Shown here piece after piece: positions 1-8,451 of a stretch of 51,655 nucleotides of DNA (positions within the stretch are counted from its first letter, which is position 1; every line of letters begins with the position of its first letter). Under the pieces are notes generated by a model. It was not told the origin of the DNA, searched no databases, and was given only the letters and a program-made list of their open reading frames with translations. Location of the stretch: NCBI GenBank assembly GCA_002398875.1, contig DHCC01000032.1, positions 7,476 through 59,130 of the forward strand, read 5' to 3'. The position numbers and the translations under genes are program-made. The stretch is from Bacteroidales bacterium UBA4912 (GTDB lineage: Bacteria > Bacteroidota > Bacteroidia > Bacteroidales > Dysgonomonadaceae).

Positions 1-233
1 AGATCCACATGGCTGTGCCAGGTGCCGTCACCCGTAGCAAAAAAATCACTTATCACCGGTTTTCCTGATAGAGCCGACAGTGTTACCGGGGTTATAAACT
101 CTTTGCCGGCAGGTGTGATAACGATTTGCACCTCAGCTCCCTGTTTTATAAGAAGTCTGGTGAGTATGGCAGATTTATAAGCTGCAATACTTCCTGTTAT
201 ACCTAAAACTATATGTTTTCCTTTAAGTGACAT
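1..233 (-). CDS. coaBC: Phosphopantothenoylcysteine decarboxylase/synthase, N-terminal part (cut by window edge)
   Basis: This is the first 77 codons of a gene that runs off the left edge. The product should be the bifunctional CoaBC (Dfp) flavoprotein, which joins cysteine to 4'-phosphopantothenate and decarboxylates the product in coenzyme A synthesis. The translation starts MSLKGKHIVLGITGSIAAYK. The GITGSIAAYK stretch is the FMN-binding motif of the CoaC flavoprotein family, and the downstream TWHSHVD matches the conserved region holding the active-site His. The ATG at 233-231 is the only reasonable start and lies about 22 bases downstream of a consensus promoter. The CoaB half lies outside the window, so the fusion itself is inferred from what is usual for this N-terminus. 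Confidence 0.9.
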   Translation of the reverse strand, partial: MSLKGKHIVLGITGSIAAYKSAILTRLLIKQGAEVQIVITPAGKEFITPVTLSALSGKPVISDFFATGDGTWHSHVD

Positions 234-254
234 AACTGCATTTTTTATGTATCA

Positions 255-286
255 CAAATATAGATTAAATATTTTGCTACAACAAA
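255..286 (-). promoter_or_regulatory. Bacteroidota-type promoter for coaBC
   Basis: On the minus strand TTTG (286-283) is followed after 20 bases by TATATTTG (262-255). This matches the Bacteroidota sigma consensus TTTG-N19-21-TAnnTTTG. The coaBC start codon lies 22 bases downstream. Confidence 0.7.
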
Positions 287-375
287 CAGATTGTTAGAAT
301 AACTAAAATATAATACTTGTTAAGGGTTTTAATGTTAATGATATATAATATACTGAAATCATTTGGTACTTTGTA

Positions 376-405
376 TTGCATAATACCTTGCTTAAAGTAT
401 ATTTG
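376..405 (+). promoter_or_regulatory. Promoter for the padR-PspC pair
   Basis: TTG (376-378), a 19-base spacer and TATATTTG (398-405) match the Bacteroidota promoter consensus. The promoter lies inside the longest possible reading frame of the padR gene. This supports the downstream ATG at 449 as the real start. Confidence 0.6.
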
Positions 406-448
406 CATCATAAAATCGAACTTTTACAAAATTAAATCATTTGAATAT

Positions 449-889
449 ATGAATATAGAGAATACACAAAGTCAAATGCGAAAAGGAGTATTGGAGTATT
501 GTATTCTTTCAATAATAAAAAAAGGAGAAGCCTATCCAGGCGATATAATTGAAGAGATGAAGAACGCCGGGTTACAGCTTTTGGAAGGTACACTATATCC
601 ACTTCTCAACAGGCTTAAAAATGCCGGAGTGTTGAGCTATCACTGGGTTGAAAGTACATCCGGTCCCCCAAGAAAATATTTTAATCTGACTGAAAAAGGT
701 GTCCGGTTTTATAAACTTCTTGAGACTACATGGAATGAATTGGCAACCGGTGTAGAGACTTTAACAAGTAATGTATCAGATGATATAAATAATGTAATAG
801 AGGATGTTACAGAAATTGTTGAAGAGGAAAAGATAGAAGAGATAGAAGAGAGCGAAGTGAGAGAATCTGATGATTATGGAGATGAATAA
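449..889 (+). CDS. PadR family transcriptional regulator
   Basis: This 146-residue protein is a small winged-helix DNA-binding regulator of the PadR family. Residues 10-85 hold the fold, with the family hallmark LEGTLYPLLNRLKNAGVL (recognition helix and start of the wing) followed by GPPRKYFNLTEKG. The C-terminal 50 residues are very acidic (repeated Glu/Asp) and look like a flexible tail rather than the usual dimerisation helix. The frame is open upstream to a TTG at 317, but ATG 449 gives the normal PadR N-terminus and lies downstream of a good promoter. The PspC-domain gene follows after 33 bases, so the two are probably co-transcribed. PadR proteins often repress their own operon; that is inferred here. 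Confidence 0.88.
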   Translation: MNIENTQSQMRKGVLEYCILSIIKKGEAYPGDIIEEMKNAGLQLLEGTLYPLLNRLKNAGVLSYHWVESTSGPPRKYFNLTEKGVRFYKLLETTWNELATGVETLTSNVSDDINNVIEDVTEIVEEEKIEEIEESEVRESDDYGDE

Positions 890-922
890 ATCCGAATACT
901 TGCAAAAAATATATATAAGCGT

Positions 923-2800
923 ATGAAAAAGGTAATCAATATTAATTTTCAGGGACAAGTTATCGCAATTGAAGAAACTGCTTACGAAATATTAAAACAA
1001 TATATCGAAAGCCTTAAAAACTATTTTTCACGTGAACAGGATGGTGATGAGATAGTTAATGATATCGAAAACCGTATTGCAGAGTTATTCGGTAACAGAT
1101 TGAAATTAGGAATCAATTGTATTACTGATGAGGATGTTGAGTCAATTATTAACAATATTGGAAGACCGGAAGATTTTGATACAGATTATGAGGAGAGTGT
1201 AGTGTCTGAACCAAAACAAACTAAAAGTGAGGATTCATATTATTCACAACAGGATTCAACAGAAAAACCGCGTTCGCTATTCAGGAATTCAAATGATTTG
1301 ATAATTGGAGGTGTTTGTAGCGGATTGGCAAATTATTTTAAAACAGATCCCACCTGGATCAGATTAATATTTGTGCTATTTTTCGGTATCTTGTTTTGGG
1401 TATATATAATTCTTTGGATTGTTCTTAAGTCACAGCCACTTGAATCTAACGTGTCTAAAAGATTATACAGGAATCCTAATGACAGGTATATAGCAGGTGT
1501 TTGTGGTGGAATAGCAGCCTATTTTAAAATTGATTCGTGGATTCCGAGACTTGTTTTCTTGTTGCCTCTTTTTGTAAATGTATTTGGAATGATATCATTC
1601 TTCCCGCTTAATCATTTCTTTAGAGATGTGGATTTCAACTGGAATATTAATGGTAGTGTGTTTTTGCTTTATATAGTCTTATGGATAATAGTGCCTGAAG
1701 CTAAGAGTGTTAAACAGAAGTTGGAAATGATGGGTGAAGAGGAGTATATAAAAACTATAAGGGATAAAATGAATGATAATGTTACAAGTTCTAAAACAAG
1801 AACTGAGGCAGAACACGTATCATTAGAAAATAATTCCGGTAAGGCTTTTACACAAATGCCCCCAGAGCCTCCAAGAAATGATATACGCTCTGCAGGAACA
1901 GCAAAATCAGAAAGATCTGGTTGTTTAAATGCATTGCTGATATTACTGAAAATTGTGTTTTTTACTTTCGCCGGTATATTTGCATTAGTATTAATAGCTG
2001 TCTTTTTTGGACTTATTTTTGCAGGTACACAGCTTATACCTCTTAAATCACTATTTATAGATCCGGGCTACGAAAGCAACCTTTTGATTGCGTCATTAGT
2101 CGCACTTACAGTTGTCCCGGTTGTGGCAATTGTAATTTGGATTATTAGACGTGTGATTAAGGCTAAATCACGTCCTGTAATTGGCGTCATTGCCTCTGTA
2201 TTATGGTTTTCAGGTGTAGTGATGACCGGAATTCTGGCATCGGAAGTTGCTGATAAATTCAGAGTAGAGAGTTCCAGTGAAGAGTCAATTGAAATAGTAC
2301 CTTCAGCTTCAGGCAAGCTATATGTGGAAATGAAGCCTTACAGAGATGATTATGCAGAATTTAAATTTGGTTATGGTGTTGGATCTGAATATGGTATTGG
2401 ATCTGAAATTGATAAACTTCCATTTACTAACATAAACGAGGATTCTTTACTTTTTAATTCAATTAATCTGCAAATTAGACAGAGCTCTGATTCTCTTTTC
2501 CATGTTAGAAAAATTACTGCTACTTACGGAAAGGATCTTAGGGAAGGAAAAAAAGATATTGAAGAGTTCAGATACGATATAGTACAGAAAGATTCTGTAC
2601 TCTGGTTGCCTGAATTTCTTCTGGTTCCTATTGAACAAGGTTTTAGAAATCAGAGCGTAACTGTTGAAGTGTCGGTACCTGCAGGAAAATCTGTTGAGGT
2701 GAGCGATGTTTTGCAGGATTTCAGAAATAATGAGCCACCTTCTGTTGCTAGGAAAAGAATAAGAAGCTATTCAAGCTCATATACACCGGTAACATTATAA
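923..2800 (+). CDS. PspC domain membrane protein with two PspC repeats
   Basis: This 625-residue protein probably acts in the inner membrane in an envelope-stress or regulatory role. Residues 1-90 form a soluble N-terminal domain that includes DGDEIVNDIENRIAELF. Two PspC domains follow at about 118-172 (RSLFRNSNDLIIGGVCSGLA) and 180-260 (RLYRNPNDRYIAGVCGGIAA), each with a hydrophobic helix. Further membrane segments lie at about 333-365, 385-412 and 418-442. The C-terminal 180 residues contain no hydrophobic helix and probably form an extracytoplasmic beta-rich domain. The gene sits directly downstream of padR in a single transcription unit and ends at a good terminator. PspC of the phage-shock system senses membrane stress, but whether this protein does so is unknown. 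Confidence 0.85.
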   Translation: MKKVININFQGQVIAIEETAYEILKQYIESLKNYFSREQDGDEIVNDIENRIAELFGNRLKLGINCITDEDVESIINNIGRPEDFDTDYEESVVSEPKQTKSEDSYYSQQDSTEKPRSLFRNSNDLIIGGVCSGLANYFKTDPTWIRLIFVLFFGILFWVYIILWIVLKSQPLESNVSKRLYRNPNDRYIAGVCGGIAAYFKIDSWIPRLVFLLPLFVNVFGMISFFPLNHFFRDVDFNWNINGSVFLLYIVLWIIVPEAKSVKQKLEMMGEEEYIKTIRDKMNDNVTSSKTRTEAEHVSLENNSGKAFTQMPPEPPRNDIRSAGTAKSERSGCLNALLILLKIVFFTFAGIFALVLIAVFFGLIFAGTQLIPLKSLFIDPGYESNLLIASLVALTVVPVVAIVIWIIRRVIKAKSRPVIGVIASVLWFSGVVMTGILASEVADKFRVESSSEESIEIVPSASGKLYVEMKPYRDDYAEFKFGYGVGSEYGIGSEIDKLPFTNINEDSLLFNSINLQIRQSSDSLFHVRKITATYGKDLREGKKDIEEFRYDIVQKDSVLWLPEFLLVPIEQGFRNQSVTVEVSVPAGKSVEVSDVLQDFRNNEPPSVARKRIRSYSSSYTPVTL

Positions 2801-2829
2801 CTTTTCATTATAACTTTCATTGTGAATAG

Positions 2830-2864
2830 AGAAGGCTGTCTGTTGAAGATAGCTTTCTTTTTTT
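2830..2864 (+). terminator. Rho-independent terminator after the PspC gene
   Basis: An 11-base-pair stem with some G-T pairs (AGAAGGCTGTC / GATAGCTTTCT) and a seven-base loop is followed directly by a run of T. It lies 30 bases after the PspC stop codon. Confidence 0.75.
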
Positions 2865-2882
2865 AATAAAATCCTGAAAATA

Positions 2883-2914
2883 TTGGTTACAGTTTGAAAA
2901 ATCCTGTATCTTTG
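2883..2914 (+). promoter_or_regulatory. Promoter for the tRNA-Leu pair
   Basis: TTG (2883-2885), a 21-base spacer and TATCTTTG (2907-2914) match the Bacteroidota promoter consensus. The first tRNA begins about 50 bases downstream. Confidence 0.6.
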
Positions 2915-2964
2915 CATCCGCAAAACAGAATTTTTGTGAAATCGTTCTTTATTACATTTTAAAT

Positions 2965-3048
2965 GCCCGGATGGCGGAATTGGCAGACGCGCTAGTTTCA
3001 GGGACTAGTGTTGGCAACAACGTGCAGGTTCGACCCCTGTTCCGGGCA
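2965..3048 (+). tRNA. tRNA-Leu (anticodon CAG)
   Basis: The gene has a seven-base-pair acceptor stem (GCCCGGA / TCCGGGC), a long variable arm typical of class II tRNAs, the T-loop GGTTCGACCCC and discriminator base A. The anticodon stem CTAGT/ACTAG encloses the loop TTCAGGG, giving anticodon CAG, which reads CUG leucine codons. A second leucine tRNA follows after nine bases, so the two are probably made as one transcript. Confidence 0.95.
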
Positions 3049-3057
3049 CCCTATTAA

Positions 3058-3141
3058 GCGCAGGTGGTGAAATTGGTATACACGCTACTTTGAGGGGGTA
3101 GTGCCGGCAACGGCGTGTGAGTTCGACTCTCATCCTGCGCA
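3058..3141 (+). tRNA. tRNA-Leu (anticodon GAG)
   Basis: The acceptor stem GCGCAGG / CCTGCGC is complete, with a long variable arm, T-loop GAGTTCGACTC and discriminator A. The anticodon loop TTGAGGG gives anticodon GAG, which reads CUC and CUU leucine codons. It follows the CAG isoacceptor in tandem. Confidence 0.95.
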
Positions 3142-3307
3142 CTCTATAATTGCAACGTGTTTGTTTTCAGCGAGTTCTCCGCTATGTATTTACAACAGTA
3201 CATGAAAAAGTGCATAAATATCGAGATATGAAAACAAATTTCTCATCTCCAAAACTTTGAGAAGGACAGATCTCCTACAATTTGTAAGTTTATTTCTATT
3301 ATACTGA

Positions 3308-4810
3308 ATGAAAATATTAACCTCGGAACAGATTCGGAATGTAGATGCCGAAACAATCAAACGAGAATCAATATCTTCGCTTGAGTTGATGATGCGAGCA
3401 TCTACTGCTTTTTATCATTGGTTTATTGATAAATATTCAAGTAAAAATACATCTGTACTTATTTTTTCCGGAGTAGGGAATAATGGTGGTGACGGTCTTG
3501 TTATTGCACGCTTGCTTCACAAATCGGGTTACAATGTGAAAGTGTGTGTGGTGGAATATAGTGGTCGGTACACTGAAGATTGCGCACATAATATCCGAAG
3601 AGTTAAAGCAGAGAATATTTCCTTCAGTAAGATTACCAATGAAAATCAGATTCCTGATATTCGAAAATATGATGTTGTTATAGATGCTATATTCGGGACC
3701 GGACTTTCGAGAGATATCAGTGGAATTGCTGAAACAGTTATAAAGCGTATAAATGAAAGCGGTAAAACAGTTTTAAGTATTGATGTTCCCAGTGGGCTTT
3801 TTATGGAAAAGGAGACAGTATTCGCTGTTAAAGCTACTGAAACGGTTACATTTCAAATTCCAAAACTGGCTTTATTCCTCCCTGAAAACCACATATATAC
3901 TGGTAGTGTAACAATCATTAATATCGGATTAAATGAACAGGCAATTTCAGAAACTGAGAGTAATATTTACTACACTGAGAAGCATGAAATCAGGAAATTA
4001 CTGAAACCTCTTACAAGATTTGCTCATAAGGGTACTGAAGGTCATGCTCTTATTGTTGGGGGGAGTTTGGGGAAAATAGGCTCAGTATGCTTGTCATCCA
4101 AAGGTGCATTGAAGACAGGTTGCGGATTAGTTACAGCTTATATGCCTAAATGTGGTGTGCCTGTTATTCAGATGAGTTTTCCGGAAGCTATGTCTATAGA
4201 AGATAAAGGGGATAAATATATTACTTCTATTAATTTTGATATGAAACCTGATGCAATTGGCTTAGGTATGGGAATGGGACAGCATAAGGATACTCAATCT
4301 GCGCTTTATGATTTTTTGAATATAAACAAAACACCATTAGTTATAGATGCGGATGGACTAAATATGCTGGCTAAACACAAGGAGTGGCTGTCTCTAATTA
4401 ATCCAAAAACGATCCTAACACCTCATCCGGGTGAGCTTTCAAGGCTAATAGGAGAGTGGAAAGATGATCATGATAAAATTCAAAAAACATTAATGTTCGC
4501 ACAGAAGTATGATCTGATTATAGTTGTTAAAGGAGCATATTCGCTGATTATTGATTCTGAAAATATATATATGAACAGTACAGGTACTCCTGCCCTTGCA
4601 ACTGCAGGCAGCGGTGATGTATTAACAGGAATGATTACCAGTTTGCTTGCACAAGGGTACAAACCGATTGACGCTGCCAGAGTAGGGGTGTATCTTCATG
4701 GAATGACTTCAGATCTTACAATACAAACTATACATCCAAGATCATTTGTAGCCTCAGATATTATTGAAAATATAGGGAATGCATTTATAGATTTAGAAAA
4801 AAGCAGATAA
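3308..4810 (+). CDS. nnr: Bifunctional NAD(P)HX epimerase / ADP-dependent NAD(P)HX dehydratase
   Basis: This 500-residue enzyme repairs NADHX and NADPHX, the damaged hydrated forms of the reduced cofactors. The N-terminal half (about 1-215) is the YjeF_N epimerase, with the signatures SGVGNNGGDGL near residue 55 and DAIFGTGL near 125. The C-terminal half (about 220-500) is a ribokinase-like dehydratase with HKGTEGHALIVGGS, the motif LTPHPGEL, and the nucleotide-binding TAGSGDVLTGMI near residue 437. The length is normal for the fused form. The ATG at 3308 gives the expected MKILTSEQIR start. It stands alone between the tRNA pair and the rplU promoter. Confidence 0.95.
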   Translation: MKILTSEQIRNVDAETIKRESISSLELMMRASTAFYHWFIDKYSSKNTSVLIFSGVGNNGGDGLVIARLLHKSGYNVKVCVVEYSGRYTEDCAHNIRRVKAENISFSKITNENQIPDIRKYDVVIDAIFGTGLSRDISGIAETVIKRINESGKTVLSIDVPSGLFMEKETVFAVKATETVTFQIPKLALFLPENHIYTGSVTIINIGLNEQAISETESNIYYTEKHEIRKLLKPLTRFAHKGTEGHALIVGGSLGKIGSVCLSSKGALKTGCGLVTAYMPKCGVPVIQMSFPEAMSIEDKGDKYITSINFDMKPDAIGLGMGMGQHKDTQSALYDFLNINKTPLVIDADGLNMLAKHKEWLSLINPKTILTPHPGELSRLIGEWKDDHDKIQKTLMFAQKYDLIIVVKGAYSLIIDSENIYMNSTGTPALATAGSGDVLTGMITSLLAQGYKPIDAARVGVYLHGMTSDLTIQTIHPRSFVASDIIENIGNAFIDLEKSR

Positions 4811-4814
4811 TTCA

Positions 4815-4846
4815 TTTGTGATTTACAAATAAATTATCTAATTTTG
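4815..4846 (+). promoter_or_regulatory. Promoter for rplU-rpmA
   Basis: TTTG (4815-4818), a 20-base spacer and TAATTTTG (4839-4846) fit the Bacteroidota consensus exactly. It predicts a leader of about 75 bases before rplU. I found no clear hairpin in that leader. Confidence 0.72.
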
Positions 4847-4927
4847 CACCTCATTTTGCCAATAGGCTCTATAAGAAGTCGCACAAAGTGGCTCGCCTTA
4901 GGCTAGTAACGTTAAGTTATTTTATAT

Positions 4928-5239
4928 ATGTACGTAATAGTAGATATTCAGGGTCAACAATTTAAAGTTGAACAAGATCAAAAATTGTTTGTCCACAGAA
5001 TTAATGCTGAACAAGGCAGTGAAGTGGAGTTTGAAAAAGTGATGCTCGTTGATAACGATGGTAAGATCACTGTTGGAACTCCGGTTGTGGATGGAGCAAA
5101 AGTAGTATTAGAAGTTCTTTCTCATGTAAAAGGTGACAAAGTACTTGTTTTCAAAAAGAAAAGAAGAAAAGGACACAGAAAACTAAACGGTCATCGCCAG
5201 CAGTTTTCAGAAGTGAGAGTAAAAGAAATTATAGCTTAA
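4928..5239 (+). CDS. rplU: 50S ribosomal protein L21
   Basis: This 103-residue protein is L21 of the large ribosomal subunit, which contacts 23S rRNA and L20. The sequence starts MYVIVDIQGQQFKVEQDQKL and carries the family motif FKKKRRKGHRKLNGHRQQF in its basic C-terminal part (about residues 76-95). Length and both ends are normal. rpmA follows after 20 bases, the universal rplU-rpmA arrangement, and both should be read from the promoter at 4815-4846. Confidence 0.97.
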   Translation: MYVIVDIQGQQFKVEQDQKLFVHRINAEQGSEVEFEKVMLVDNDGKITVGTPVVDGAKVVLEVLSHVKGDKVLVFKKKRRKGHRKLNGHRQQFSEVRVKEIIA

Positions 5240-5259
5240 TCAGTTAAAATCAGAAGAAA

Positions 5260-5529
5260 ATGGCACATAAAAAAGGAGTTGGTAGCTCGAAGAACGGCCG
5301 CGAATCGGAAAGTAAACGATTGGGCGTTAAATTGTATGGTGGGGAAGTAGCAAAAGCAGGAAATATTCTTGTTCGTCAACGTGGAACTTCTCATCACCCG
5401 GGTGAAAATGTAGGTATGGGTAAAGATCACACACTGTTTGCATTGATTGACGGAGTTGTGGTTTTTCGTAAGAAAAGAAACAATCGCTCATTCGTATCAG
5501 TAGAGCCTGTTGCGGAAGCAGAAGCGTAA
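5260..5529 (+). CDS. rpmA: 50S ribosomal protein L27
   Basis: This 89-residue protein is L27, whose N-terminal tail reaches the peptidyl transferase centre. It begins directly with MAHKKGVGSSKNGRES, without the cleavable extension found in Firmicutes, and contains the signature RQRGTSHHPGENVGMGKDHT at about residues 43-62. A strong bidirectional terminator follows, shared with the convergent histidine operon. Confidence 0.97.
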   Translation: MAHKKGVGSSKNGRESESKRLGVKLYGGEVAKAGNILVRQRGTSHHPGENVGMGKDHTLFALIDGVVVFRKKRNNRSFVSVEPVAEAEA

Positions 5530-5573
5530 AATGTAGCTTGAACCATAATATAATATTTTTTAGTTGATAATTA

Positions 5574-5612
5574 AAAAAAGGTGATTTCACTTAGTGATTT
5601 CACCTTTTTTTG
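5574..5612. terminator. Bidirectional terminator between rpmA and hisIE
   Basis: The stem GGTGA/TCACC, with an inner TCAC/GTGA stem around a TTA loop, is flanked by seven A on the left and seven T on the right. It can therefore end both rpmA on the plus strand and hisIE on the minus strand, which converge here. Confidence 0.85.
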
Positions 5613-5665
5613 TTGCCAAAAGAGCAGCCTTCTATATATGAAATATTAAAGGCTGAATTAAATAA

Positions 5666-6262
5666 TTATTTATGTCTGTCAGACAAAATCTCTTCTATAT
5701 CTTCCAACCGCAAGTCTTTTGTTTTCAGTAGTATAAGGAAATGGTAAAGCAGATCGGCAGCTTCATTTTTAAACAGATTAAGATTGTTATCCATAGATTC
5801 AATTACCAGCTCCACAGCCTCTTCACCAACTTTCTGAGCTACTTTATTAACACCTTTGCTGAAAAGCTGAGCAGTGTAGGATCCTTCAGATTTATCTGTT
5901 ATCCGCTGTTCAATTACTTTCTCAAGTTCATATAAAAATCCCTTGGCAGTAGAAGCAGTATCTCCGTCGAAACATGATTTTTTGCCGGTGTGACAAGTTG
6001 GTCCAAGCGGTAAAGCTTTAATCAAAATTGTATCATTATCACAATCAACCTGTATTTCCTCAACAATTAGATAATTGCCTGATGTTTCACCTTTTGTCCA
6101 TAATCTACCCTTACTTCTGCTGAAGAAGGTAATCTTGCCTTCACTCTTGGTTTTTTCAAATGCTTCTTCATTCATGTATCCTAACATAAGCACCTGTAAG
6201 GTGTTGGTGTGCTGCACAATCACAGGAACTAAACCACTGCTCTTTTCGAAATCTATTCTCAT
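5666..6262 (-). CDS. hisIE: Bifunctional phosphoribosyl-AMP cyclohydrolase / phosphoribosyl-ATP pyrophosphatase
   Basis: This 198-residue fused enzyme carries out steps 2 and 3 of histidine synthesis. HisI occupies about residues 1-108, with its metal-binding DCDND and the Cys/His cluster TCHTGKKSCF. HisE occupies about 110-198, with the acidic motif KVGEEAVELVIE and EAADLLYHFL that bind magnesium for pyrophosphate removal. It is the last gene of the his operon. Its ATG overlaps the hisF stop by four bases (ATGA), implying coupled translation. Confidence 0.96.
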   Translation of the reverse strand: MRIDFEKSSGLVPVIVQHTNTLQVLMLGYMNEEAFEKTKSEGKITFFSRSKGRLWTKGETSGNYLIVEEIQVDCDNDTILIKALPLGPTCHTGKKSCFDGDTASTAKGFLYELEKVIEQRITDKSEGSYTAQLFSKGVNKVAQKVGEEAVELVIESMDNNLNLFKNEAADLLYHFLILLKTKDLRLEDIEEILSDRHK

Positions 6263-7014
6263 CGTATTGCTATATTTTGTTCTTTTAAAAATTGTTTTAA
6301 TTCAGGGATGTGAATCTCTCCAAAGTGGAATACAGATGCACCTAGTGCTGCACTTGCTTTTGTGTTTATAAAAACATCAGCAAAATGTTCCTTTTTTCCT
6401 GCACCACCTGAGGCTATTATAGGAATATTAACTGCATTGCATACTTTATCTGTGATTTCAATATCGAAACCATTTTTAGTTCCGTCATTATCCATAGAAG
6501 TCAGTAGTATTTCACCTGCACCTAATCTTTCTCCTTCTTTTGCCCAATCGATTGTTGACAACGAAGTAGAAGTTCTGCCGCCATGAATATAAACCACCCA
6601 TTCACCATTTTCTTCCCTTTTAGTGTCAATAGCAAGTACCAAACACTGACTTCCAAATTGATCTGCTATTTCAGTTATCAGTTCAGGTCTGTCCACAGCA
6701 GAAGTGTTAATACTTACCTTATCAGCTCCGGCCTTTATGATGGTACGGGTATCTTCAACAGACCTTATTCCTCCACCTACAGTAAAAGGTATATTAATTT
6801 CACGTGCTACTTTTTCAACGAGTTCTGTGAGCGTTTTTCTGTTTTCGACAGTAGCTGTAATATCAAGAAAAACCAACTCATCGGCACCCTCAGTTACATA
6901 TCTTTTAGCAAGTTCAACTGCATCTCCCGCATCACGAAGTCCAATAAAATTGACTCCTTTAACTGTTCGTCCATTTTTAATATCAAGACAGGGTATAATT
7001 CTCTTTTTTAGCAT
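6259..7014 (-). CDS. hisF: Imidazole glycerol phosphate synthase, cyclase subunit
   Basis: This 251-residue (beta/alpha)8 barrel works with HisH to make imidazole glycerol phosphate and AICAR. It starts MLKKRIIPCLDIKNGRTVKG. The two catalytic aspartates are in place at D11 (PCLDIKNG) and D130 (VLAIDTKR), with the phosphate-binding loops VGGGIRS and ASGGAG. Length is typical. It sits between hisA (57 bases upstream) and hisIE (four-base overlap). Confidence 0.97.
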   Translation of the reverse strand: MLKKRIIPCLDIKNGRTVKGVNFIGLRDAGDAVELAKRYVTEGADELVFLDITATVENRKTLTELVEKVAREINIPFTVGGGIRSVEDTRTIIKAGADKVSINTSAVDRPELITEIADQFGSQCLVLAIDTKREENGEWVVYIHGGRTSTSLSTIDWAKEGERLGAGEILLTSMDNDGTKNGFDIEITDKVCNAVNIPIIASGGAGKKEHFADVFINTKASAALGASVFHFGEIHIPELKQFLKEQNIAIR

Positions 7015-7071
7015 TTTATTTTATTTTGAACAATAAACTTTATCGTTTAATGCTTTTGAATTTATGAGTTG

Positions 7072-7803
7072 TTAATTATTCTGATTTTTGATAAACTCTC
7101 TAAGTTCTTTAAGACTGATATTTCCTTCATAAATAGCTTTTCCTATAATAGCACCTTCACAGCCGATTTGCTGAAGTATATGCAGGTCGTCAATAGTTGT
7201 AATGCCCCCGCTTGCGATAAGTGAAACGCCAGTCTTTGAGAGTATCTCTTTGTATAACTCTACTGACGGACCTTGAAGCATACCATCCTTTGAGATATCG
7301 GTGCAAATAACCAACTGTACACCTTTTATTTCGAAGTCGGTAATAAACTCCACAACATCGACTTTTGATTCCTTTTGCCACCCGTGAGTAGCTATTTTAC
7401 GATTATTACTGTCAGCTCCTAAAATAATTTTATCAGGTCCATAGTTTGAAAGCCATTCGTTGAATAGTTTTGGATCTAGTATAGCTATACTACCTCCTGT
7501 GATCTGTTTAGCGCCATTTTCGAAAGCTATTTGAACATCTTCATCAGATTTAATTCCGCCTCCAAAATCAATATTTAATGATGTTTTTGAAGCAATATCA
7601 TTTAACACCTTATGATTGATGACATGATTTGATTTGGCACCATCCAGATCAACCAAATGTAAATATTTAATACCGTTTGCTTCGAACTCTTTTGCAACCT
7701 CAAGAGGGTTCTCATTATAAGTTTTTTGTGTGCTGTAGTCACCTTTAGTAAGTCTTACACACTTTCCGTCAATAATATCAATGGCTGGAATTATTCTCAT
7801 CAT
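7072..7803 (-). CDS. hisA: ProFAR isomerase (phosphoribosylformimino-AICAR-phosphate isomerase)
   Basis: This enzyme of about 243 residues opens the ribose ring of ProFAR to give PRFAR, the substrate of HisH-HisF. It is a (beta/alpha)8 barrel related to HisF. It starts MMRIIPAIDIIDGKCVRLTK, with the catalytic Asp in PAIDI, the second catalytic Asp in VICTDISKDG, and the phosphate loops GGGIKS and ASGGI. The frame is open to a TTG at 7818 that would overlap hisH. The two adjacent ATG codons at 7803 and 7800 fit the family start better, so 7803 is chosen; 7800 is equally possible. Confidence 0.95.
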   Translation of the reverse strand: MMRIIPAIDIIDGKCVRLTKGDYSTQKTYNENPLEVAKEFEANGIKYLHLVDLDGAKSNHVINHKVLNDIASKTSLNIDFGGGIKSDEDVQIAFENGAKQITGGSIAILDPKLFNEWLSNYGPDKIILGADSNNRKIATHGWQKESKVDVVEFITDFEIKGVQLVICTDISKDGMLQGPSVELYKEILSKTGVSLIASGGITTIDDLHILQQIGCEGAIIGKAIYEGNISLKELREFIKNQNN

Positions 7804-7807
7804 AACA

Positions 7808-8389
7808 TTATAATTCAAGGAAGTTTTTTAAAATATTTTCTCCTGCATCACCTGATTTCTCAGGATGAAACTGAGTTGCATAAAAATTATCTTTTTTCAT
7901 AGCTGCACTGAAAGGCAGAATATAATTGCATTTAGCAATAGTTTGTTTACAAATACCGGCATAGTAACTATGAAGGAAATAAACTGAATCATTTTTATTA
8001 AATCCATTTAGTAATATGGGATCGTAAACATCATAAATGTTGTTCCATCCCATGTGAGGCACAATATCAGTTGAAGGAAATCTTTTAACTTCCGTGTCAA
8101 ATATTCCCAAACATTCTGTATCCCCTTCTTCAGAGTGTTGGCACATTAGTTGAAGTCCCAGACATATTCCTAATGTCGGTTGAGGTAATGATTTGATTAT
8201 ATTGTCCAATCCTTTGCTATTCAAGTACATCATTGCTGATTTAGCCTCGCCGACACCTGGAAAGATAACTTTGTCTGCACTGTAAATTTCATCTCTATTA
8301 CCTGTAATAATACAAGAATAGCCGAGTCTTTCTACCGCGTTTTTTACTGATGTGATATTGCCTGCATTATACTCAATTATAGCAATCAT
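7808..8389 (-). CDS. hisH: Imidazole glycerol phosphate synthase, glutamine amidotransferase subunit
   Basis: This 193-residue class I glutamine amidotransferase supplies ammonia to HisF. The catalytic triad is visible as C76 in TLGICLGLQLM and H175/E177 in QFHPEKSG. It starts MIAIIEYNAGNITSVKNAVE. It precedes hisA by four bases and follows hisB by 62 bases in the same operon. Confidence 0.97.
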   Translation of the reverse strand: MIAIIEYNAGNITSVKNAVERLGYSCIITGNRDEIYSADKVIFPGVGEAKSAMMYLNSKGLDNIIKSLPQPTLGICLGLQLMCQHSEEGDTECLGIFDTEVKRFPSTDIVPHMGWNNIYDVYDPILLNGFNKNDSVYFLHSYYAGICKQTIAKCNYILPFSAAMKKDNFYATQFHPEKSGDAGENILKNFLEL

Positions 8390-8451
8390 TTTATTTCTAC
8401 AGTTTAATAAATGATCTGTGTAATATATTTGTTTTTGTACTGTAGGATCAA

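Noticed and set aside
317..448. N-terminal extension of the PadR gene to a TTG at 317
   Set aside because: The extension is hydrophobic and unlike PadR proteins, and a consensus promoter lies within it. ATG 449 gives the normal start.
3142..3307. Small gene or structured RNA between tRNA-Leu and nnr
   Set aside because: No open frame with a plausible start, no TAnnTTTG element and no stable hairpin could be supported.
6583..7036. Plus-strand open frames of 142 and 110 codons opposite hisF
   Set aside because: Both are shadows of the well-supported hisF coding sequence with no start signals of their own.
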